A DNA stretch of 45,248 nt, taken from the NCBI RefSeq assembly GCF_009695585.1, contig NZ_VUNR01000026.1:1-45248 (forward strand), given 5' to 3'. Source of the DNA: Anaerovibrio slackiae (GTDB taxonomy: Bacteria > Bacillota > Negativicutes > Selenomonadales > Selenomonadaceae). Shown one piece after another: positions 1 to 6,791 of the stretch; within the stretch, counting starts at the first letter, position 1, and each line of letters starts with the position of its first letter. Under the pieces are notes generated by a model that saw nothing but the letters and a program-made list of their open reading frames with translations, was not told where the DNA came from and made no database searches. Both the position numbers and the translations under genes were made by a program.

Positions 1-120
1 AGCGTGTTTTCTATGGGTAGCTGTCCCGCTCAGCCCATTTTTAATCTGAACAGAGTGCACAAACCAACAAAACTCATCCGTTAATGTTCCAAAAGTCTCG
101 TACCTTCACGACGATAAACT
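1..120. repeat. Left 120-bp inverted repeat of the island
   Basis: This stretch is the reverse complement of 4882-5001 with only two mismatches (118 of 120 bases). It contains one arm of the long palindrome seen at 4948-5133 (the part with CTATGGGTAGCTGTCC and CTGAACAGA). It may therefore be the right arm of a palindrome whose other half lies before the window. Together with 4882-5001 it brackets the AT-rich genes in between. The repeat may extend to the left of the window. Confidence 0.9.
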
Positions 121-162
121 GAAATTTAACATTTTTCATAGGAACTTCGCAGATAGTCTTGC

Positions 163-183
163 GTTTTTCATAGGAAAAACGTA
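163..183. repeat. Short hairpin with duplicated TTTTTCATAGGA
   Basis: The sequence TTTTTCATAGGA occurs twice between 134 and 178, and the second copy forms a small hairpin (CGTTTTT / AAAAACG). It lies just upstream of the ATPase gene in a stretch with no clear promoter. It may be an operator or a weak terminator; no function is assigned. Confidence 0.35.
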
Positions 184-240
184 GAATAAGGATGCCGGAG
201 TTAAATTGTTGTGCAATATACTCGAAAGGAATTGATATAT

Positions 241-1572
241 ATGGAACGTAGCATTATGACAGAGATGCTGGCGTGGAGCCGGAAGTCAAAACACAAACCA
301 CTGTTGATTACAGGCGTAAGGCAATGTGGCAAGACATATATTTGTAAGGAATTTGGCAGAAGGTACTTCGAGGACACGGCTTATTTTTATTTTGAAGGAA
401 ATCACGGATTGCAATCAATATTCGATTATGACCTTGACCCGCATCGAATATTAAGTGAATTAGGCGGGTTAATATATAAAAAGCCCATCGTCCCCGGGAA
501 AACCCTTGTGATTTTTGATGAAATACAAGCATGTCCCAGAGCTGTCACATCCCTAAAATATTTTTGCGAGCTAATGCCTGAGCTTCATATCATCTGTGCT
601 GGTTCCTTGTTGGGTGTTTCCCTGCAGCGTGATGGCATTTCATTTCCTGTAGGCAAGGTTGAACGTCTAGTCATGTATCCTATGAGTTTTGCTGAGTTTT
701 TGTTAGCTTGCGGCCAGGAACATCTTTTATCGGGCGCGGATAAATATCTGCCGGATAAGCCGTTGGCAGAGGCGTATACAGAGCCTTTAAAAAAATTCTT
801 AAAATATTACTATATAACAGGCGGTATGCCGGAAGCTGTTGCCACATGGCTGGAAACTAAAAATTTTGATGCCGTAACACAGATACAAAACAACATCCTT
901 CATGATTACAGTGCAGATTTTGCAAAGTATGCACCTGTCAATGATGTACCGAAGCTGCAGCTTATCTGGCAATCTGTACCTCAGCAGCTTGCCAAGGAAA
1001 ATAATAAATTCGTGTTTTCACATGTAAAAACTGGCAAGCGGGCGGCGGATTTGGAGGATGCACTGGAATGGCTGCACTCAGCTGGTCTTATACATCGTCT
1101 TCAGCTGGTCAGCAATCCACAGCTGCCACTTGCTTTTTATGCCCAAAGTACCTATTTCAAGGTGTATTTGTCAGATGTTGGTCTGTTGCGCTGTCAGGCC
1201 AGTCTATCACCAGAAACTATTCTGCAGGAAAACCAGCTTTACAACAGCTTCAAAGGAGCTTTGACTGAGAATTATGTTCTTTTAGAGCTTCTCAAGCAGA
1301 ACCTCGAGCCTTATTTCTGGCGTTCCGGCAATACGGCAGAGCTGGATTTCCTCATTGCCAATCAGGAAACTATCATTCCGATTGAAGCCAAGGCAGAAAT
1401 ACATACCAGAGCCAAAAGCTATCAATGTTTTTGCAAGCAATACAAGCCTGAAATTGGTTTCAAAATTTCCATGAAAAATATTGCTGTAAACGATGTGGTG
1501 GAAACCGTTACTTACAGCCTGCCGCTGTATCTGGCCAGCTTTGTGAAGAAGATTGCCTTCAATAAGAACTAA
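241..1572 (+). CDS. AAA family ATPase with DUF4143 C-terminal domain
   Basis: ATPase of the AAA_14/DUF4143 family, widespread in bacteria and archaea and often on accessory islands; its cellular role is not established. A Walker A motif (GVRQCGKT) lies near residue 25 and a Walker B motif (LVIFDEIQ) near residue 90. The C-terminal part, with a conserved E-(N)-YVLLEL segment and a WRSGNTAELDFL segment, matches the nuclease-like DUF4143 fold. The ATG at 241 is chosen because AAGGA sits 9 bases upstream; an in-frame GTG at 211 lacks such a site. Length (443 aa) is normal for the family. A remnant of a related ATPase lies at 6355-6531. Its neighbours inside the inverted repeats suggest a mobile or defence-type cargo gene, but that is inference. 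Confidence 0.88.
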   Translation: MERSIMTEMLAWSRKSKHKPLLITGVRQCGKTYICKEFGRRYFEDTAYFYFEGNHGLQSIFDYDLDPHRILSELGGLIYKKPIVPGKTLVIFDEIQACPRAVTSLKYFCELMPELHIICAGSLLGVSLQRDGISFPVGKVERLVMYPMSFAEFLLACGQEHLLSGADKYLPDKPLAEAYTEPLKKFLKYYYITGGMPEAVATWLETKNFDAVTQIQNNILHDYSADFAKYAPVNDVPKLQLIWQSVPQQLAKENNKFVFSHVKTGKRAADLEDALEWLHSAGLIHRLQLVSNPQLPLAFYAQSTYFKVYLSDVGLLRCQASLSPETILQENQLYNSFKGALTENYVLLELLKQNLEPYFWRSGNTAELDFLIANQETIIPIEAKAEIHTRAKSYQCFCKQYKPEIGFKISMKNIAVNDVVETVTYSLPLYLASFVKKIAFNKN

Positions 1573-1596
1573 ACTAATCTGCAAGTGTAGAGAATA

Positions 1597-1645
1597 AAAA
1601 CTCCCTTTCGTAAGAATGTACAAATTCTTTGAAAGGGAGTTTTTT
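1597..1645 (+). terminator. Bidirectional intrinsic terminator after the ATPase gene
   Basis: A stem made of AAAACTCCCTTTC and GAAAGGGAGTTTT, with an inner AAGAAT/ATTCTT stem, is followed by a T run on the plus strand and preceded by an A run. It can therefore serve both the ATPase gene and the convergent XRE gene. A further small inverted repeat (AATGTGCA/TGCACATT) lies at 1678-1700. Confidence 0.85.
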
Positions 1646-1730
1646 AGGAAATTGAAATTTAAATTTGCCAAGTGCCTAATGTGCATATTTTTGCACATTG
1701 GGTTTGTTAGAATAGATTTGCAGCAGGAAT

Positions 1731-2051
1731 TTAGTTGCTATTGCCTGGGCAGCCTTGTTTTTCCTTCAGTGATTGTACCAGAATCCTGATGGATTGTATC
1801 TCCTGTGTCGTCAGTCCGCATAACTCGACGTGTTCTACAGGGGTTTTAGTGGTCAGTCCCAGCAAAAAATCCGTGCTGCAGCGATATAAGTGTGCCAGCT
1901 TCAGCAGTATTTCCACACTGGGCGTTCTTTCAGAGTTCTCATATCCGGAAATAATGCTGGGGCTGACCATGAGCTTGTCAGCTACCTGTTTTTGTGAATA
2001 ACCATTCTGCCTGCGCAGGTCTTTTAATTTATTCGCCAAGCCTTCTACCAT
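1731..2051 (-). CDS. XRE-family helix-turn-helix transcriptional regulator
   Basis: Small (106 aa) DNA-binding regulator of the XRE/Cro-CI family. Residues 8-62 form the HTH_3 domain: LKDLRRQNGYSQKQVADKL, a recognition helix around SPSIISGYENSERTPS, then the closing helix with LAHLYRCSTDFLLG. The C-terminal 40 residues are a short tail of unknown use. The start is supported by GGGGG about 9 bases upstream. It is divergent from the exported-protein gene at 2213, so it probably controls that gene and itself. A small dyad, CACTAAAAGTG (2114-2124), lies next to the -35 box of the divergent promoter and is a candidate operator. The ligand, if any, is unknown. Confidence 0.88.
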   Translation of the reverse strand: MVEGLANKLKDLRRQNGYSQKQVADKLMVSPSIISGYENSERTPSVEILLKLAHLYRCSTDFLLGLTTKTPVEHVELCGLTTQEIQSIRILVQSLKEKQGCPGNSN

Positions 2052-2124
2052 AAGATACCCCCTTCCAAATTAATTTTAAGGGGAGTACAGTTACTTTAGG
2101 TGTATCTAATATTCACTAAAAGTG

Positions 2125-2153
2125 TTGAAAATATTTTATATTATTAGTATAAT
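2125..2153 (+). promoter_or_regulatory. Promoter for the exported-protein genes
   Basis: A -35 box TTGAAA (2125-2130), a 17-base spacer and a -10 box TATAAT (2148-2153) precede the gene at 2213 by about 60 bases. The dyad CACTAAAAGTG directly upstream may be the binding site of the divergently encoded XRE regulator. Confidence 0.75.
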
Positions 2154-2187
2154 AAGGCGTATAGCAGGAGTTGTTATGATTGGAGGA

Positions 2188-2211
2188 ATGAAGTTATGGA
2201 GGAATGGTTGA
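2188..2211 (+). CDS. Possible seven-codon leader ORF
   Basis: TTGGAGGA precedes an ATG at 2188 that opens a seven-codon frame (MKLWRNG) ending in TGA at 2209-2211, just before the ATG of the next gene at 2213. The peptide resembles the start of the downstream protein (MKVWRD), so this may be a duplicated start region. It could also be a translational-coupling leader. It is weak evidence only. Confidence 0.25.
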   Translation: MKLWRNG

Positions 2212-2212
2212 T

Positions 2213-2866
2213 ATGAAAGTGTGGAGAGATTTTTTATTCAAGTTATTTGGTCTTGGAATGGTTGTAGTGCTTGCAGTTATGATTGCAAGTATTTTACCAA
2301 GTAAAACATGCCATGCTGATGATGGGATGAGATTTAAAAGTATAAGCAAGGTGCATTATATAAGTTTTGGCGGGCAGAAGGATATGATGGATTTTTACCA
2401 ATATGACGGTGAAAAAGTAACCTTTATGATAACTGGGCAGAGAAGATTGACGATGTATTACAAGGGCGGCTCCATGTCGTTTGATTATTATGAAGGGCGC
2501 AATGAAGGTTCTTATGGGGTGTATGAAATAATCACCGAAAATCCTAGAATGATACTTTACCAAATTACGGCTACATCAGGTGCTCATGCCATGAACAATG
2601 GTTATTGGCTGGTTGGGAAGCATAAGGGAAAATGGGTAAAGTTTATTTCGTTGGACAATCTGGCAAAAATGGGGCATACTCCGCTTGAATGGCATCAGAT
2701 AGAAAGCCGTATTACGAACACGGGAAATATGAGGATAATTAGTTCCCATGAGTATTTACCGCCAGGTGTTATTTACCAGGTGTATCGCAAGCATGCCGTG
2801 GATATGGTGGTAGAGCTGTTTTGGGATAAAAATGCCCAATGGTTTGGCATGAAAAGGGTACTATGA
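2213..2866 (+). CDS. Exported protein of unknown function
   Basis: No family is recognised. The first 38 residues form a signal peptide: a basic start, a hydrophobic core (LGMVVVLAVMIASIL), and a likely cleavage site after CHA. The mature part (about 180 aa) is rich in aromatic residues and beta-prone segments (for example VTFMITGQRRLTMYYKGG), suggesting a secreted or periplasmic beta-rich protein. The ATG at 2213 is preferred because GGAGGA lies 9-10 bases upstream; an ATG at 2204 is too close to it. The next gene, at 2913, also encodes an exported protein, and the two are probably co-transcribed. Codon use is AT-rich compared with the core genes, consistent with transfer. Confidence 0.65.
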   Translation: MKVWRDFLFKLFGLGMVVVLAVMIASILPSKTCHADDGMRFKSISKVHYISFGGQKDMMDFYQYDGEKVTFMITGQRRLTMYYKGGSMSFDYYEGRNEGSYGVYEIITENPRMILYQITATSGAHAMNNGYWLVGKHKGKWVKFISLDNLAKMGHTPLEWHQIESRITNTGNMRIISSHEYLPPGVIYQVYRKHAVDMVVELFWDKNAQWFGMKRVL

Positions 2867-2912
2867 GGATAGGTGTATTAAGAGAAAACAAAAAGTTTGA
2901 GGAGGAGCAGTA

Positions 2913-3335
2913 ATGGAAGGAATTATTAAAAAGGTAGCTGTATGTATGTGTGTTATGGCATTGTCTTTTGGATTTGCAGGAGTGAATTGCTCATTTGGTA
3001 CGTTGTCAATTGCGGAAGCAGGTCAATCGTATTTTCCAGAAACAGAAATGTATCAGAAGACTATTCAAAAATTGCAGGGGCATTGGGTTGATAAGAATGG
3101 CAATGTTTTGGATTTTAATGGGAATTACTTAAATGGGTGCTATATAATAAAAATCGGAGAAATGGCTGGTGGAGGAAGTAATTTTGGAGGACCATTTTAT
3201 ATACAGGAAAAAGAAGGTGTTAGAAGATTGATTATTGGGGCAAATTTACATTTTGAAGCAGGAAAGTCTACTTTTGATGATGGTGGTAATGAACCATTGT
3301 TAAGATATAACAATTCATATTATCATCGTAGATGA
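2913..3335 (+). CDS. Small exported protein of unknown function
   Basis: A 140-aa protein with a signal peptide (KKVAVCMCVMALSFGFAG core, likely cleavage after AEA near residue 36). The mature region starts a lipocalin-like pattern: LQGHWVDKNGNVLDFNG followed by short strands. No family is assigned. GAGGAGGAG upstream is a strong ribosome site. It lies 46 bases after the previous exported-protein gene, so the two probably form an operon inside the island. It ends abruptly in YYHRR, and there is no sign of a lost downstream frame. Confidence 0.6.
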   Translation: MEGIIKKVAVCMCVMALSFGFAGVNCSFGTLSIAEAGQSYFPETEMYQKTIQKLQGHWVDKNGNVLDFNGNYLNGCYIIKIGEMAGGGSNFGGPFYIQEKEGVRRLIIGANLHFEAGKSTFDDGGNEPLLRYNNSYYHRR

Positions 3336-3491
3336 TAGAATGTTTCAAAGTATATAGAATATTAATAATATTGTTTTAGAAATTCTATTACATGATATAA
3401 TATACGAATAGTTACAGAAGGTATAGTTTATGGTGTAAAAGATATGCCGTAGATGGAAATTCATTTAAGTGCTACTATGAGGAGGGGCTTT

Positions 3492-4856
3492 ATGACTGTA
3501 TGGAGGTTACATGTTAATACTGGCGGAAAAAGTATTGCACAATATTGCTTGCAAAACAATGTAGCTGCAATGGGATGGAGTTTGGATCATTTAACTGCCG
3601 AGGAAAGAAAGAGAATAAAGAGTTTCGAGGATTATAAGGTATTAGCTGATCAAATTTATAATGATTACAGTAGCGTTATAAGATTGCATGATGTGCAACC
3701 CAATGACATAATTTGGATGCGTTCCGCAGATGAAGGAAAATATTATTTTGGAAGAGTAACAACTGAATCAAAGTGGGTTTTTAATGAATCTGCTGTTAGT
3801 GTTGATGCAGCAAATCAGTTGACGAATATACAGTGGCATCCGGCTTCGATAACAGCAGATGAGGAATCAGTTCCAGGTGCTATTTCAACTGCTTTTATAC
3901 GAGGGTCAACTTTTCAACGTATCCATAAAGAGGGGATAGAAGATTACAGCCGTATGTCGTATAATATGGTATATAAAGCAGGTGATGATGGTTTCAGATA
4001 TCCTAGCATAGACTTGAAATTAGATGAGGAAAAGTTTTATTCTTTACTACAACCTGAAGATGTTGAAGATTTGTTGTCATTGTGGTTGTTTGATAAGTAT
4101 GGATATGTATGCATACCTTCTACCAATAAGATTTCTACACCTAAATATGAGTGTGTGATGTTGGATCCTGCTGCTGAGAAAAGAAAGCATATATATTTGC
4201 AAGTAAAGAAGGGAAAGGTAGATATATATGCTTCAGATTACAAGAATCTCAATGGAGATGTTTATTTATTAACAACGGAGGGTAATGTAATAGGTGCAGA
4301 AGAATATAATCATATTTATGCTGTTTCTTCAACTGATATATATTCTTTTGCAATTGATCCAGAAAAGGCTAATATCATACCAGAGAACATTTTATTTTGG
4401 ATAAAGTTTATGACAGATGTTGAGAACATAAATTTACCGCCAGGTTCTAATAAAGGTATTATGTTTGATACAAATCTGTCATATTCAGCTACCAATGAAT
4501 TTGAAATGCTTTCTGAAAATAAAGTTTCTGCGTATGGTGATGCCAAGAGGTTTGTTAATAGCTTTTCAAAGGGAGACTATGTACTGTTTTATTCGAAAGG
4601 TAAAGGGATTATTGCTGTTGGTCGTATTAAATCTGATAATCCTATGAATAATGGGAATGAGCGTTATCATGAGGTTGACATGATTTTGCCTAAATCATTA
4701 CCAGAGGATATATCTGCGTTACCAGCATTGTCACCAGCAGAGATAAAAACAATTTTAAATCGTAATTTCTATTTGGCATCTACCATAAAGACTCCTTTCT
4801 TAAATAAATCTCAAGTTGAAAAGTTGGTAAATGCATTGTATCAAAAGTATAGTTAA
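3492..4856 (+). CDS. Three-part protein, possible EVE/PUA-like modification reader with nuclease-like core
   Basis: A 454-aa protein not firmly recognised. ATG at 3492 follows AGGAGGGG by a few bases, so it is preferred to an upstream ATG at 3453. Residues 1-150 (MTVWRLHVNTGGKS..., DIIWMRSADEGKYYFGRV, AFIRGSTFQRI) resemble PUA/EVE-like reader folds found in modification-dependent restriction proteins. Residues 185-300 contain KYECVMLDP followed by IYLQVKKGKVDIYASDY, a spacing compatible with a PD-(D/E)xK nuclease core of the D...QxK type. The last 125 residues have a second reader-like segment (GDYVLFYSKGKGIIAVGRI). This layout suggests a single-protein type IV-like restriction or defence factor, but the domain calls are inference from pattern only. 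The gene is AT-rich and last in the repeat-bounded island. Confidence 0.55.
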   Translation: MTVWRLHVNTGGKSIAQYCLQNNVAAMGWSLDHLTAEERKRIKSFEDYKVLADQIYNDYSSVIRLHDVQPNDIIWMRSADEGKYYFGRVTTESKWVFNESAVSVDAANQLTNIQWHPASITADEESVPGAISTAFIRGSTFQRIHKEGIEDYSRMSYNMVYKAGDDGFRYPSIDLKLDEEKFYSLLQPEDVEDLLSLWLFDKYGYVCIPSTNKISTPKYECVMLDPAAEKRKHIYLQVKKGKVDIYASDYKNLNGDVYLLTTEGNVIGAEEYNHIYAVSSTDIYSFAIDPEKANIIPENILFWIKFMTDVENINLPPGSNKGIMFDTNLSYSATNEFEMLSENKVSAYGDAKRFVNSFSKGDYVLFYSKGKGIIAVGRIKSDNPMNNGNERYHEVDMILPKSLPEDISALPALSPAEIKTILNRNFYLASTIKTPFLNKSQVEKLVNALYQKYS

Positions 4857-4881
4857 AGTTTTTATTTTTGGTGAGAATTTT

Positions 4882-5001
4882 AGTTTATCGTCGTGAAGGT
4901 ATGAGACTTCTGGAACATTAACGGATGAGTTTTGTTGGTTTGTGCACTCTGTTCAGATTAAAAATGGGCTGAGCGGGACAGCTACCCATAGAAAACACGC
5001 T
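4882..5001. repeat. Right 120-bp inverted repeat of the island
   Basis: This is the inverted partner of 1-120 with two mismatches. It runs into the left arm of the first palindrome (4948-5133). The near identity of the two copies implies recent duplication, or continued homogenisation by recombination, and would allow inversion of the 4.8-kb segment between them. Confidence 0.9.
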
Positions 5002-5133
5002 CTCGCTCCTAGTTGTGCCTCGCGTTACTAACATTCATCTATCGCCTGCGGCTCTGATGAATGAAGTAACGAGGCACAACAAAGGTTTTCTATGGGTACT
5101 GTCCTCACTCATCCCTTTCTTTGTCTGAACAGA
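4948..5133. repeat. Long palindromic element, type A
   Basis: The outer arms begin TCTGTTCAG and end CTGAACAGA. Within them, CTACCCATAGAAAAC pairs with GTTTTCTATGGGTA, and the centre holds a second palindrome (GCCTCGCGTTACT / AGTAACGAGGC). A copy with the same arms but a different centre lies at 12903-13089, and one arm forms the start of the window. No open frame is carried. It resembles an intergenic miniature repeat; its mobility is unknown. Confidence 0.8.
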
Positions 5134-5169
5134 TATAGACAAAATGATAAAATGACATACGTTGCTTGT

Positions 5170-5391
5170 TGCCATAGTGCTACATACAGCTTTACGAGCA
5201 AGCCTGAAAAAGGGGGGCGAAGTGGCTGACGAAACCTGTCATTGCCAACCGTTGCATAAACGTATTGTGCAAACAACTCTGCTCATAATAGCAGATTGCC
5301 TTGCATAGCAGTTGGCAGTATCAGGTAGCGTCAGCCTCCCAGCCCCCCTATTTCAGGCTTGCTCGTAAAGTATCATCATGTTGCTATGGCA
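5170..5391. repeat. Long palindromic element, type B
   Basis: Arms of about 85 bases pair across the element: TGCCATAG at the left with CTATGGCA at the right, and CTTTACGAGCAAGCCTGAAA with its complement further in. A left-half copy lies at 13131-13216, also directly after a type A element. The order A then B is therefore repeated at two loci. No coding sequence is seen. Confidence 0.8.
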
Positions 5392-5417
5392 AAATATAAG
5401 GAATTGCTGATAAGTAA

Positions 5418-5650
5418 GTGGGGAGCTGCCGCAGGAGTGTAACTATCAGCAGATAATGCGATGGGCGGAGAAGGCGGTGCCAATGCAAGGCACTGAGACG
5501 CGCCTCGGTGCTTAGCGAGTCGCAAGCCGTAGGCGCAGCGAGAGCTTAGCATCCGCTAGGCGTGGATAGTAGCGCGAGCGTGCCTGCATTGGTATTGCCT
5601 CTCCGACCATTGGAGTATTTGCTGATGTTTTTCTGACAGCTCCCCTGCAC
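5418..5650. repeat. Long palindromic element, type C
   Basis: The outer arms GTGGGGAGCTG and CAGCTCCCCTGCAC pair, as do GCCAATGCA and TGCATTGGT further in. The centre (TTAGCGAGTCGCAAGCC...GCGAGAGCTTAG) resembles, in inverted form, the centre of the element at 43188-43323. It fills the space between the island and the deformylase gene, and no gene is visible in it. Confidence 0.8.
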
Positions 5651-5735
5651 TAATAATTAAAACGTACATATATCGCAAAAGTAACAATCAAGCACTACGA
5701 CAAACTGAAATTGTTTATATAAAAAAATCAAAGCT

Positions 5736-5829
5736 ATGATATAATAGTGGCATGAAGCGGTACTACACCATAAGTTTGGCAAAAAATGCAGGCTGGCTGG
5801 TGCCGGGTGAATTTTTAGTAAAAATGTGA
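5736..5829 (+). promoter_or_regulatory. Extended -10 promoter and 25-codon leader ORF before the deformylase gene
   Basis: TGATATAAT (5737-5745) is an extended -10 element. A 25-codon frame starts at ATG 5752 (MKRYYTISLAKNAGW...) and stops at TGA 5827-5829, overlapping a GTG that opens the deformylase frame (ATGTGAG). The peptide could be a leader that couples translation to the deformylase, which has no good ribosome site of its own. No homology is recognised for the peptide. Confidence 0.4.
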
Positions 5830-5840
5830 GTTGGCGATAT

Positions 5841-6335
5841 ATGGTAAAAGAAATTATCCGTGATGTAAATTTGCTACAAATCAAGGCTGAGGATGCTGTT
5901 AAAGAGGATATTGACGGAGTAGCACAGGATCTGCTGGATACGCTGCAGGCTAATAGCCACAGGTGCATAGGTATGGCTGCCAATATGATTGGCATTGCGA
6001 AAGCGATTATTGCTGTAGACACGCAGGCAGAGGCAAGAGCTATGGCGGCTAATGCTGCTCAAGGTGCGGGTATGGCGGGGCTTGCTGCTACGGCGGGAAA
6101 TGGGGAAGGCCTGTTGCTTATGCTCAATCCACGCTATACGAAAAAATCTCCTAGGACATATAGCGTGAAAGAAGGCTGCCTTTCCCTGTCAGGGGAGCGC
6201 GTTGCTGAACGTCACCAGTGGGTAGAGGTTATATATCGCGATATGCAGTGGCAGAAAAGGAAACAGCGTTTTGCCGGGCTGACCGCAGAAATCATACAGC
6301 ATGAGATGGATCATCTAGCAGGTATATTGATATAG
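5841..6335 (+). CDS. def: Peptide deformylase (short-type family with an Ala/Gly-rich insert)
   Basis: Metalloenzyme that removes the formyl group from the N-terminal methionine of new proteins. Three family motifs are visible: motif I as CIGMAANMIG, with Met in place of the usual Gln; motif II as EGCLS, the metal-binding Cys; and motif III as QHEMDH, two His ligands and the catalytic Glu. The Met variant matches the short (about 136 aa) deformylases of clostridia and relatives, which may not be the main housekeeping enzyme. Between the first strand pair and the LNPRY segment lies an unusual insert rich in Ala, Gly and Met (about residues 64-90). ATG 5841 and GTG 5826 are both possible starts; neither has a clear ribosome site, and coupling to the leader frame at 5752-5829 is possible. 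Confidence 0.85.
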   Translation: MVKEIIRDVNLLQIKAEDAVKEDIDGVAQDLLDTLQANSHRCIGMAANMIGIAKAIIAVDTQAEARAMAANAAQGAGMAGLAATAGNGEGLLLMLNPRYTKKSPRTYSVKEGCLSLSGERVAERHQWVEVIYRDMQWQKRKQRFAGLTAEIIQHEMDHLAGILI

Positions 6336-6354
6336 CGTATTGCGCATGTATCAC

Positions 6355-6531
6355 CTACCAATCATTGCGTAGCAAAAAGCTGCGGATATTTTCATGCCGG
6401 ATGCCGTTACGGCTGAAATCCAGTTCATCCGTTGATAAGACATATTTTGGGTAATTATCCTTTACATAATCGTATACTCCAAATTCACGCTTTATAGGTA
6501 AGCGTTCAAGTTTTCCCTGTTGTTAATAGGC
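6355..6531 (-). pseudogene. C-terminal remnant of a second DUF4143-type ATPase
   Basis: Read on the minus strand, about 57 codons encode a tail with KREFGVYDYVKDNYPKYV, LSTDELDFSRNGIRHENI and a stop at 6355-6357. This pattern (DNYPKYV, a short acidic turn, NGI, then a final helix) is the usual C-terminus of DUF4143 ATPases. An in-frame TAA bounds it upstream and no ATPase domain is nearby, so it is a decayed fragment. It is not derived from the intact copy at 241-1572, whose C-terminus is different. Confidence 0.6.
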
Positions 6532-6534
6532 ACT

Positions 6535-6564
6535 AAAAAAGCAGCCCATACAAGAGCTGCTTGA
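6535..6564 (-). terminator. Minus-strand intrinsic terminator
   Basis: On the minus strand AAGCAGC and GCTGCTT form a stem with a 10-base loop, followed by a run of six T. It lies immediately after the small decayed frame at 6565-6680 and before the ATPase remnant. Confidence 0.65.
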
Positions 6565-6680
6565 GAATATTATTTATCTTTTAGGCACATTGGTGTATTC
6601 CATGGCAAGTATTTTTGAACAGTTTCATCATTCCTTTACAGCTGTTATAAATTTAATAATGGTAGCTGGCATCACTCCTA
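6565..6680 (-). pseudogene. Possible small decayed gene
   Basis: On the minus strand AGGAG precedes an ATG that gives MPATIIKFITAVKE and then a stop. A one-base shift continues as NDETVQKYLPWNTPMCLKD and a stop just before the terminator at 6535-6564. The two pieces read as one short protein broken by a frameshift. No family is recognised. The rest of the 6336-6791 gap shows nothing else that can be supported. Confidence 0.25.
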
Positions 6681-6791
6681 AATTTTAAACGGAATTCAAG
6701 GTTTCACATGAATAGCATAGGCCGTATGATAACTTGAAATACCTTGCCTGCTATTATTATTGCACATTATCAATCAGGAGGATAGCCGTTA

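Noticed and set aside
1-5001. The repeat-bounded island as a classical transposon
   Set aside because: No transposase or integrase is encoded between the repeats and no target duplication can be defined from this window.
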